Shown: in pieces, positions 55,901 to 64,000 of the stretch | How positions within the stretch are numbered: position 1 is the stretch's first letter | Layout: each line of letters begins with the position of its first letter | Assembly: GCA_036250195.1 (NCBI GenBank) | Contig: JAVHZZ010000006.1 | Span: forward strand, 168,536,424-168,600,423 | DNA length: 64,000 nucleotides | Origin: Mixophyes australis | Taxonomy: Eukaryota > Chordata > Amphibia > Anura > Limnodynastidae | Direction of reading: 5' to 3' | The notes under the pieces: model-generated | The model's database searches: none | What the model was told of the DNA's origin: nothing | What the model saw: only the letters and a program-made list of their open reading frames with translations | Position numbers and translations under genes: made by a program

Positions 55901-58900
55901 AGATCCAACACATATGAAGACAAAAGTTCAATATATATATTATACATCATACAGCTCAAATGTTCTAAATATACAGAACAAGAAGGGTAATGTACTTGGC
56001 TCCAAAAGAATTGTATTCAGTTACAGATGGTGTCAATGAGTCTCAAATCCAACAGGAATAAGGATGCGGGTACTTGACAGAAAAGATGATTATATCAAAT
56101 ATAGTTAAAACGCATAAATAGACATTATTAAAAACAAGGCTGTTACATGAAAATTGTATCACCACCCAGGAGACAGACGGCACAGTCTCATAGTATTAGC
56201 AAGTAATGTTTTTGTTGTCTACTCCCATAAGAAATTCTGGCCAATAAGCAGCACAAGTGACTAAAACCCTATACTTTAAGATGGAAACGGTGTCTGAGCT
56301 CATAAATGGCTGATTAACTTTTTCATAATGCCTTAACTTGTATTCCAAACTACATACATATCATTACACCAATTTCGTATTCCTGAATACTAGCTCACCA
56401 ACTACATGTTTTATTTTCTGCTCTGCCACAAGCACTATAAGCAGTGAGGGGGGGTCACGCTATATTCAGCAGGTCTTGTAAAAAGAAAAGCATCTCCTGT
56501 CACTAAGGCTAGGGTAATGAGAAGGTGAATTCTGTCTTCAACAATCAATCTAATTATGTTTTGTTGAACGGTTCAAAGTGAACCTATTTACATGCAAGAA
56601 GTGTCATTTCCCCCCCTTGGTCAGATACAGCCACTTACCTATGATAGTGAGCAACTCATAGCAACTACTGTCCGGCGTGTATATCCCCATGGTGTCCGGA
56701 CTACGACAGGATGCTATAGATTCCACGCTAGCTGCTTCATCGGTCTGATGATTGGGCAGGAGAAAGATCAAGATGGAGACATTAGTCTTATGGTTTATCA
56801 TTGGAGGGAATGGCTTGAAATGAAATGGAAGAATAATGGAGATATTGTCATATTTGTAATTCATGAAAACAACAATAATGTAAAACCCATAAGTTCTTAA
56901 AAAATGAGTACAAACAATACTTTGCATTGGAACAGATACAAGTGTTACATTAATGAAATGTAAAGGCATACAGAGCTGAGGATTAGAAAATATGTTCTAG
57001 CTCAGACATAAGCAATAGGAGGCTCTGCAGCTTTTGTTGTTGAACTACAAGTCTCATAATATCCTGCTGGCCAGCAGTGCCTGCCTCTGCAACGGAAACA
57101 CGTGACCCACAACAATGAATGATATGCATGCTCAGTCTAACACACAGGAATACAGAGAATGAACATATATATGAATGTGTAATATGTTAAGGGGAAGTAA
57201 TAACATCCAAATGATTTTCACTATATAATATAATTGAATTATTTGCAGCTTTGTTACTAATGACTTTACTGGAATGCAGCACCTTATATTAGCCAATAGA
57301 TGGGACTCATGCGATGACAGTCTACAGAAAGCATTTGACTGACATTCATCATAGAGCTCACCATAGGCAGCAGTATAACTCTTGAAAGGTGCATCACAGA
57401 AATGGTAATACTTTTGTATCAATCAGAAGGAATAGCACCAACATGTATGTACTAACAAGCATGTGTTCCACTTTTAATTGGAGCTTAAATTATATATCTA
57501 AACAAGGCACAGGCAGACATTTTGTAGATTTAGAATGTAGCCTAACAATTCACTAAGAACCTGTAACATCACAGAGGCATTCCATGTGCCACTAATCGTG
57601 AGACTGCAGCCTAACAATAAAATTAAAACTTTTAGCAACAGTGATATCACTGGTTACTACGCAGCATTCCAAGCAGGATCTGCTTAAGTTAACAATATGT
57701 CAGCTTCTACTGTGTGTAGCTGATGGGTGCACTTTAAATGTATTCAATATTACAATAGTTGGGAAATACCGCATGCTGGTCAATAAATACATATGCAGCA
57801 GTAACAACACATACATCCAAATGCATTACAGTGGCTGCAACACTCTCCCCGTTATTGGACTTTATTAAGTACAACAAAAAAAAGAGCTGTGAAGTTTTAC
57901 TGACTCCAATAATAACCACTGTGCTGGCTATAATACATAAGGCAAACATATGTATACACATACACCAATCATGCATACACATGTATAAAAGGTACAAAAT
58001 GCAGATCCTGCATACAATGTATTTGCAATATAAATGACTACTACAGAGATTGAGCATGTTCTCCTATGTTAAACTTGGCACTTTCACCTGCAGACCTCTC
58101 ACAATAAACACACCCACCTACTGAATGTAGAAGGTAATATAAGCATTTCTCAACAAGGTATTAGGACTTTGTTCTCTGACCTAGAGCAATACCAGCACCA
58201 ACATCTTAATAGTTTCTTACACAAGGTCAAATACTAGAACAGCCTTTGTTAAGTACAACTGCACCTGTGAGCTCCAAGATGTTGAGAGTTCATGAGAATG
58301 AGATGACAGACGTCATAACAGTACAATACAGGCAGCATTTGTGTGAGCACCACAGTGTGATCCCAGCAGCTTCATCTATTGGAATCTGTCACTTTACCAA
58401 ACCTCATGCAAAGATAGAATAAAGGAACCATTGCAATACATTATAATGGTTTTCCATCTTCAGTAACCAAGTTATTGAATTGTATGTGCCCTCTTGCAAC
58501 TTTTATGAAACACACTGTTTAGATTTTTGCCTCCCTTCTGTGCTTTTTGTCCATGAATTTGTAGAATCAGGTAGGTGCTCACTTTGGTTTGCCCTGAATA
58601 TGACACAGCTCTGTTGTGTCCTTGATAATGTATCCAAAAAGCAGCTGTGTGCTGTATTCCAAGACCATGAAAAGCAATAACTCTGCCTAATCACATAAAA
58701 CATGGCTGAAAACAATATTTAGATGGAAAAAAGTAGTGCATTTAGTAAAAATTGCACATGGGTATGTAACTGTAAAACTGACTGTACATAGGCCAGCTCT
58801 ACTTCTCGGCGTGAATGAAGAGATCAATGTTAGATTGGATTGTTAAATTGGCTAAAAATAAGTCATTCATTCTAACATTTATTCATATGCTCAACAATGA

Positions 58901-61900
58901 TCCGGCCATCACCAAACAATGCAGTAGTTTTCATGCCAAACATGCTACGGTATTGGGCCAAGTGCCAGATTTCTGCTTTACTATCATACTCTGAAGAAAT
59001 ACAATTCGGCGCGAGTTGTCTCCGGAAAGTCAGCAGATGCGCCTCGCGCCGAAGTTATGGATGGAATCTCTGCTCAAAAGTCAGCGGAGATTCCTACCGT
59101 AATTGCCGACAATGTGCACAGCGTGATGTTTACGCGCCACATCGCCTGAAATTTAATCTCTCCCTGTGTGTCAGCATTAAACTTCATATGCCAGAACAGG
59201 TGATTTCACATTATCCAATTGCAATGTGCTATGAAATATGCTGGCCCTATGTAAATATATGCTAATAATAATACATGTAACCTTCCTATCTATGTCACTA
59301 CAAACTATTATCATGTTATCAGCCATTATAGACAATTGGACCCTATGGTGTCCTTTAATAGTCTTACCACAGGCATTACTTGACCTACTCAGGATGCCAT
59401 GGGTGCTAACCTTTCATAAATCTCTACAGAAAACTCTTAAAATGTCCTCTGGTGTCTAACACTAGTACATGCATGAGGAAGTTAGAGCATGGGAAAGGAT
59501 TGTTTAAATGTCAGAGAAGTTTTAATAAAGGCCAATAAGAACAAAATTCCATTTATCAATTTTCATCACAGGCCCAGCTTGACATGCATTGTATGTCTTG
59601 TGAATATAAAAGCTATATACATCCAACCGCAGAAGTAGATATATTGACCAAGATCACAAACTGACTTGATTATAGACCATGAACAAGGTTGAAATACTCA
59701 TGTAATTTACAGGCCATATTTGAGCAGAGTGCTAAGGATAAAACTCTGCCCCACATCAAAGTGCCTCCATGCCACACATACAGACACATGATGCAGAGAG
59801 AGAAAGTCTCACTTACTTTCCTTCGAGAGTCCCCTATATGCGAGTCTGGAGGAAGGGAGAGGAGGATCCGCTCAGCTTAAAACAGCACATTAATAAGATA
59901 TAAGATGCGCCTCTTTACCATATGAATTACCCTTGTATGTACAACACATTAGACAGAATAAGTGTAGCATGCATAGTGGTACACTGCAGCCTTTCTTGAA
60001 CTAAACAGGTTAAAACAAATTAATCTGGGAATAAAGAAGATTTTTGCCCCCCTAAAAAATAAATAACAGCAATAATATTAATAGACAAGAGGATACTCCA
60101 TATACTAACTTTCAAGACCATGGGCTATATTTACTAAGCTGCGGGTTTGAAAAAGTGGAGATGTTGCCAATAACAACAATCTGTCATTTTGTGATTTTCT
60201 GATCAGATTCTAGTTATTTAGTACATTCTACAAAATGACAGCTAGAATGTGATTGGTTGCTATAGGCAACATCTCCACTTTTTCAAACCCGCAGCTTAGT
60301 AAATATACCCCAATGTGTTTGACAACATAAGAGCAGTCCAATTGTCTCCTTGTTTTCTCCAGGACGTTTTTTTCATTCATTAGACTACCCAAGTGAATTT
60401 AACTTTATTTTTCATGAGAAATATCAATATTTTTGGAAGCATATTGGAATAAATATCACTTTATTTCATTGGGATATTATAGTGTGCGAAATATATATAT
60501 AAAAAAAAAAAAAAAGGAAGTTAACTATGGTTTTGACCCTTTTTATTTTTATGCTGTTAGTGGAACACCACACATTTATTGCTAAATTTATTTGGAGACT
60601 GTATATAAATGGTGTGGCTGTTTTTTTGTTTCCCAATTTATTTATTTTTTTTACTTTTAATATAAACAGCATGCGTTTACAGTGACCATTAAGCTCCAAC
60701 ATTAGCATGTGTTAGCATTAGGGCCGGATCCTTTCTAGACAAAAGGCTCAACCTCCTATACTGAAACTCCAGTTATGACTTCACCAAGGTTTCTGGGAGA
60801 GCAGAGGGTGAGTCAATCATTTGTCTGCAAAGTGTTCTATATTCAATGATATGCAGGAGTGGTCTAATGGGGGGAACCACTTGTTATAATTCCCGGCAGT
60901 TATACAGGAACAAGTAGCTGCCAATAACAGCCCAGTTCTGGTGCATGTGGTCCTCTTTGCAAACGCTGCCCAAATTACTCCAGATGTAACTGTACAGCCT
61001 GGTGCATGAGAGTACCGCCAGTAAGGGGTGTACATTTACACTCCTAGTGCAAAAAAAGGAGTAAGGATCAAAAATAACTTACCTCCAAAAAACTCCAACT
61101 CCCTCAAACCATCAACCAGGATTCTGTCTGAAACCCAACGCTGTTGAAACAAAGCAAGGCATGTTATTCCTTAGCACGGAGGAGAGTTAAAAGGAACTTG
61201 TGACACAAAAAGCTTGTAAACCAGTGGTGGGCAACAGGCAGTCAAACAAGCTTTCAACAGTGGCCACCAGCTTTATGCTCCCAATCTGACTTTTAAGCCT
61301 GCTTTATGACATAAAGCAGGAGATGACTGAATGGTAGCACCTGGCCTCCCCATTACGTGAACTCCTTACCACAATGCAAAGGTCACATAGCACACCCAAT
61401 CAGTGGAGGAGGCAGTGCAGTGTATTCTACAAAATGTGGTTTCCCTCCTCTGTGGGCTTCGGCTGTGAAGGTAAGCCATTTTTCGGCTGTAGTTTAACCA
61501 GTTAGTAGGGGCATGTGAAGAGGTCTAAGTGGTATGCAGGGAGTTTTATCGCAAGTGAGGGTCTCGGTGCATGTGGTGGCATTTTGTTGGCAAGTGAGGG
61601 AATTTTAGAGCAACTGAGTGGTATGTAGGGGCATGTCGGCCTGATTTTTCAATATTAAAATTTGATATCATTAAATTATTTCGGAATCAGTGTTCTCCCT
61701 GACACCTATTTCCCGGGTGCTCCATCTGGCTGCTGTTACTTCCCATCCGGCTTTTGGAGCCCAACAGAGTTCTATTATAATAGAATAAACCATTGTTTTT
61801 CCTATTAGAACAGGCACTATGTGAGCACTACAGTCAGCAGTGTGTGTTAGACCACTGATCACCAGTCCTGGCAGGTGTGGAATAACCCCCAACATTTTTA

Positions 61901-62235
61901 AATATTATTGCAAAGTATTACACTACCCCCACCCGGCTGGCAAAATTTTCTGAGAACACTGGGAGTGCTCACTGATGTAGACTGTAAAAGGTTCCAGGGT
62001 TGCATTAACAACATATTGCAAAAATAAAAAGTGCACAGTTAACCCACAGCAACTTGCTATCATTAGTTTAACCTGTACTGAACTGATAAAAGCTTACTGC
62101 TGATTAGTTGCTATGGGTTACTGGACATTAGCAGTCATCCACCATGTGAATTGCCTTCATTGTAGCCAGAACTCATTTGTCCTCTGGTGGAATAAAATTA
62201 TATTCTTATAAAAGATAACTTACAAGAAAAGACAT
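49754..62235 (-). CDS. strada: STRADA, STE20-related adaptor alpha pseudokinase, 12 coding exons
   Basis: Minus-strand exons 62235-62224, 61140-61083, 59845-59817, 56744-56639, 53518-53397, 52626-52518, 52144-52021, 51637-51466, 51381-51277, 51177-50945, 50105-50063 and 49906-49754 join into 421 codons plus TAA, with GT-AG introns and matching phases; human STRADA is 431 residues. The kinase-like domain runs from about residue 58 to 371. It is catalytically degenerate: the VAIK lysine is R93, HRD is HRS (186-188), and the DFG position reads GLR (206-208). The substrate-side SPE and the [11 protein letters not shown] block are intact. The C-terminus ends DDWDF, where human has DDWEF, the MO25-binding motif. 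Known role: a pseudokinase that binds ATP and MO25 (CAB39), allosterically activates LKB1 (STK11) and keeps it in the cytoplasm, upstream of AMPK. STRADB is excluded because the sequence follows STRADA throughout. Confidence 0.96.
50063..50105 (-). CDS. strada: STRADA coding exon 11 (43 bp)
   Basis: Follows CTCTTTTGCAG and ends CAG|GTAATT. It encodes [14 protein letters not shown], matching human [15 protein letters not shown], the end of the pseudokinase C-lobe. Confidence 0.94.
50282..50693. mobile_element. MITE with GGCTGGGTACACTCC ends in STRADA intron 11
   Basis: AGGCTGGGTACACTCCAAA at the left is mirrored by GTAGTGTGTACCCATCC at the right. The interior has paired motifs such as AAACGATACGATACG. 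Same family as the split copy at 2101-3713. Located between coding exons 10 and 11. Confidence 0.7.
50945..51177 (-). CDS. strada: STRADA coding exon 10
   Basis: Follows CTTCCCTAG, phase 0 to 2. It encodes [20 protein letters not shown] and, after a variable serine-rich segment, [20 protein letters not shown]. Confidence 0.96.
51277..51381 (-). CDS. strada: STRADA coding exon 9
   Basis: Follows TTATTCCTAG, phase 0 to 0, 35 codons. It encodes [20 protein letters not shown] and [14 protein letters not shown], identical or nearly so to human. Confidence 0.97.
51466..51637 (-). CDS. strada: STRADA coding exon 8
   Basis: Follows TTTCTAG, phase 2 to 0. It encodes [20 protein letters not shown] then [15 protein letters not shown] and GLR replace HRD and DFG, the hallmark of STRAD pseudokinases. 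Confidence 0.96.
52021..52144 (-). CDS. strada: STRADA coding exon 7
   Basis: Follows TCCTCACAG, phase 1 to 2. It encodes [20 protein letters not shown] and [15 protein letters not shown], ending inside the degenerate HRD motif. Confidence 0.96.
52518..52626 (-). CDS. strada: STRADA coding exon 6
   Basis: Follows TTCTTGCAG, phase 0 to 1. It encodes [19 protein letters not shown] and [18 protein letters not shown], near-identical to human. Confidence 0.95.
53099..53276. mobile_element. hAT-type MITE in STRADA intron 5
   Basis: TTTCTCAAACCAAGTCCTCA and CTAACAGTGCATGTTTT are mirrored by AAAACATGCACTGTTAGGAC and CAGGTTTAAGAAACTGT. The flanks ACTAGACA and TCTAGATA agree at six of eight positions, which may be a decayed 8-bp target duplication. 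Confidence 0.75.
53397..53518 (-). CDS. strada: STRADA coding exon 5
   Basis: Follows TTTTTACTCAG, phase 1 to 0. It encodes [19 protein letters not shown] and [18 protein letters not shown]93 stands where active kinases have the ATP-contacting lysine. Confidence 0.95.
54196..54768. mobile_element. Non-autonomous hAT element with a perfect 8-bp target duplication
   Basis: Ends CAGCAGTTCCCAAAG and GTTTGGAAACCACTG are imperfect inverted repeats. The flanking CCATAGGA is repeated exactly at 54188-54195 and 54769-54776, the hAT signature. The 573-bp interior contains CCGACATATTCAGTGA and its inverse. The ORFs inside show no domain. Located in STRADA intron 4. Confidence 0.92.
54777..56638 (-). 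other. STRADA intron 4, remainder
   Basis: AT-rich, no coding similarity or clear transposon ends seen. Confidence 0.45.
56639..56744 (-). CDS. strada: STRADA coding exon 4
   Basis: Follows CAATCATCAG, phase 0 to 1. It encodes [17 protein letters not shown] then [11 protein letters not shown], the linker and first strand of the pseudokinase domain. The reading frame stays open through the donor, which mimics a longer ORF. Confidence 0.94.
56745..58980 (-). other. STRADA intron 3, first part
   Basis: AT-rich. The ORFs on both strands lack similarity. A weak copy of the AGCCATTTTGTAG repeat occurs near 57510 (GGCAGACATTTTGTAG). Confidence 0.45.
58998..59140. repeat. CpG-rich double hairpin, probable MITE core
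   Basis: TTCGGCGCGAG (59005-59015) and CTCGCGCCGAA (59043-59053) are perfect inverted repeats. GGAATCTCTGCT (59063-59074) and AGCGGAGATTCC (59083-59094) are inverted with one mismatch. The CpG density is far above the surrounding intron. The element borders are not visible. Confidence 0.6.
59817..59845 (-). CDS. strada: STRADA coding exon 3 (29 bp)
   Basis: A 29-bp exon follows CCTTCCTCCAG and precedes GTAAGTG. It encodes [10 protein letters not shown], matching human EQPPGDTRRK in place and frame. Confidence 0.85.
60122..60311. mobile_element. Intact TATATTTACTAAG MITE in STRADA intron 2
   Basis: GGGCTATATTTACTAAGCTG and GCGGGTTTGAAAAAGTGGAG at the left are mirrored by CTCCACTTTTTCAAACCCGC and AGCTTAGTAAATATACCCC at the right. 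The copy is 190 bp and among the best preserved in the window. Confidence 0.9.
61083..61140 (-). CDS. strada: STRADA coding exon 2
   Basis: Follows GTTTCAACAG, phase 0 to 1. It encodes [19 protein letters not shown], aligning with human RWVSEKFIVEGLRDLELFG. The preceding human block VSKPERIR was not found, and MSFL joins directly in frame. Confidence 0.92.
61688..61961. mobile_element. Short hAT-like element with CAGTGTTCTC ends, STRADA intron 1
   Basis: CAGTGTTCTCCCTGACACC and GGTGCTCCATCTGGCTGC face CACCCGGCTGG and TTTTCTGAGAACACTG. Termini of the CAGTG type suggest hAT. No matching 8-bp duplication is visible, so it is old or misbounded. Confidence 0.6.
62224..62235 (-). CDS. strada: STRADA coding exon 1 (MSFL)
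   Basis: Reads ATGTCTTTTCTT before GTAAGT on the minus strand, encoding MSFL, the exact start of human STRADA. A plausible acceptor (TTTTGTCTACAG) ends at 62284, so this exon would span 62283-62224 with a 5'UTR part and an upstream non-coding first exon. Only the coding part is given here. Confidence 0.8.
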
Positions 62236-62283
62236 GGGGCCCTCTTTATGTTGGATGGATGGTCAGAAGCCATAAACTACAAC

Positions 62284-63500
62284 CTGTAGACAAAAGAAGT
62301 GACCGATTAGTTCTTATACATATAGCTTCCAAAGAACAGTTATAGCACATTTATGTTAAAACCAGAGCAATTGTAAACATGGAAGAATAAGCCAGTTTTG
62401 AGCAATTCTACATTGCCATATACCCGGTAACAGTAATTAGAAGCTCATGATATTTAATTCCTTTATCAACTAATGGAGGGAGAAGGATTGGGGGACAAAA
62501 CTATTTCTCATTAACTGCTTTCTGTAAAAGCATAAAAAAAGTTTATATATTGCAAAATTAAAAGCACAGATGGTCTGCCAAAAATCATTTAAAATGTTTA
62601 CCCAATAAAAACTAATCCAAATGTCAACCCTTACATACAAGATTGTCAGGTGAAAAAGAAAATAATTAACAATCATCAAGTCCCATGTGACAAATAACAG
62701 ATTTTACCTTGTCAATTATTCTACTACAAACATGCAAACACAAAGAAAATATGCGTGACAAAGGAAGTAATCCCTTACTGCTGCCATATACATAAAAAAG
62801 GTAATTTGAGTGACGTTCTGCTTATCAAATGCACTCTTTTATTATTTTGATCATTAGACGTACTAGTAAAACCTTTGTCAAATTAGTCTGAAGCATTAAG
62901 GTTCATGTTACCATCATGCCAAGGAGATAAGACCTCTACAATGATCTCAGAGAAGCAATTGTTGGGTTAGAAGGTCATTTCCAACCACTTTGAAGTCTAT
63001 CATTCTAATGTGAGAAAGATTATTTGTAACTGAGAACATTAAGTGCAGTTGCCAATCTTATCAAGAAGGCTCATCCCAGGAATTTCACCCAAAGATTAGT
63101 ACATATGATGTGATCTCAATATGGTAAATGTTAACGTTCATCACTCCCATCAGAAATACTGAACAGATATTGCTTTCATGCAGCTAGTAGCAATCCCCTT
63201 CTCTCCAGAAAAACAAGTTGTAGTACAGCTTGCAAGGTTTCTAAAGTTGCTTGTGAATGAAACATAAGACTTCTGGAACAGTGACCATGGACAGACGCAA
63301 ACAATGTAGAGTTGCTTGGTCTTAATGCACAGGGCCATGTTTGGCAAAATCAACAATGCATATCACCACAGGAACCTCCTACTGTAAAAACAAGGTGGTT
63401 TAGGGGTAGTATTGTAATTTTAGTCACAGATCCTGGAAGCCTCTTAATTCATGAATTCCTCTTTATACCAGCACATTTTGGAGGAAAGTAAATCTAACCC
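62284..63500. other. Upstream of STRADA exon 1, no gene seen
   Basis: AT-rich. Probably intron or 5' flank of STRADA, whose non-coding first exon I could not locate. Confidence 0.4.
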
Positions 63501-63502
63501 CA

Positions 63503-63677
63503 GCGGGTAACTGTATCAAGCTGCAACTTTCTGGCAAGTTTGAAATGTGGAGATGTTGCCTAAAAGCAACCCATCAGATTCTAGTTGTCATTTACTTAGT
63601 ACACTCCACAAAATGATAGCTAGAATCTGAAAGGCTGCGAGTTTCTGGTGGGTTGCAACCAAATACATTTACTACCA
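63503..63677. mobile_element. Diverged MITE, first of two adjacent copies
   Basis: GCGGGTAACTGTATCAAGCT and GATGTTGCCTAAAAGCAACC with an inverted partner TAGAATCTGAAAGGCTGC and AAATACATTTACTACC. Distantly related to the 1823 family through the TTGCCTATAGCAACCAAT core. Confidence 0.7.
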
Positions 63678-63679
63678 GA

Positions 63680-63851
63680 TGGGAAATGTATCAAGCTGAG
63701 AGTTTTCCGGTGGGTTTGAAAAGTGAAGATGTTGCCTATAGCAACCAATCAGATTATCGCTATCATTTTGTAGAATGTACTAAATAATAGCTACAATCTG
63801 ATTGGTTTTTCAAACCTGCCTGAAAACTCTCAGCTTGATACATTTATCCCC
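63680..63851. mobile_element. MITE, second adjacent copy
   Basis: GGGAAATGTATCAAGCTGAG and AGTTTTCCGGTGGGTTTG are mirrored by AAACCTGCCTGAAAACTCTC and AGCTTGATACATTTATCCCC. Lies two bases after the previous copy. Confidence 0.85.
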
Positions 63852-63865
63852 AGGTCTCAGTTCAG

Positions 63866-63957
63866 ACCTCAACCCCATTGAGATACTGTGGGCAGACCTT
63901 AAGAGCTCTGCATACAAAAATGCACTGAAACATCAATTAACTGAAGCAGTGTTGTAA
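63866..63957 (+). pseudogene. Tc1/mariner transposase C-terminal fragment at the window edge
   Basis: One frame reads SDLNPIEILWADLKSSAYKN then HQLTEAVL and a TAA. The SDLNPIE-LW block contains the last catalytic acidic residue of Tc1/mariner DDE/D transposases. The upstream part is cut off by the MITE at 63851. Confidence 0.78.
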
Positions 63958-64000
63958 CAAATAAGAAGCTAAAATTTCTGAAACTCAAAGTAATACATTC

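Noticed and set aside
56604..56969. 121-codon minus-strand ORF as an independent protein
   Set aside because: Only the part 56744-56639 matches STRADA and it is bounded by AG and GT; the remainder is intron.

Overview
The window is vertebrate nuclear DNA, most likely from a frog. Two multi-exon protein genes can be read exon by exon with GT-AG junctions. The rest is AT-rich intergenic and intronic DNA packed with transposon remains. A frog is suggested by two things: the abundance of DIRS-type tyrosine-recombinase retrotransposons, and a palindromic MITE family with termini like GGGGTATATTTACTAAGCTG, a type I associate with anuran genomes. The species cannot be fixed from sequence alone.

Layout. 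1-24.2 kb: intergenic DNA with no supported host gene. It holds L2-like LINE 3' fragments, MITEs, tRNA-derived SINE copies, a long degenerate TCTG tract, a decayed GTF2IRD2/ZBED-like hAT transposase and a decayed Tc1 element. 24.3-43.94 kb (+): RNF113 (RNF113A orthologue), ten coding exons, 340 codons, with a palindromic CRE (TGACGTCA) just upstream of the ATG. Its intron 6 carries an almost complete DIRS element with inverted termini and an internal complementary region. Intron 9 carries two further DIRS remnants, one interrupted by a Penelope-like reverse-transcriptase fragment. Intron 2 carries two L2 fragments meeting tail to tail. 44.3-48.1 kb: between the convergent genes lies a third structurally recognisable DIRS element on the minus strand. 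It is internally deleted (RT fused to recombinase C-terminus) and has a 33-bp tandem repeat in its 5' region. 49.75-62.24 kb (-): STRADA, twelve coding exons, 421 codons, whose upstream non-coding exon(s) may lie outside the window. Its introns hold MITEs, including one with a perfect 8-bp target duplication. The last 500 bp hold two MITEs and a Tc1/mariner transposase fragment running toward the window edge.

Functionally the two genes are unrelated neighbours. RNF113 is a spliceosome-associated CCCH/RING ubiquitin ligase. STRADA is the pseudokinase that, with MO25, activates LKB1. No operon, CRISPR, phage or undescribed host system was found. The unusual content lies in the nested and rearranged DIRS, Penelope and MITE structures, and in the intron-rich organisation of RNF113, whose human counterpart RNF113A is intronless.
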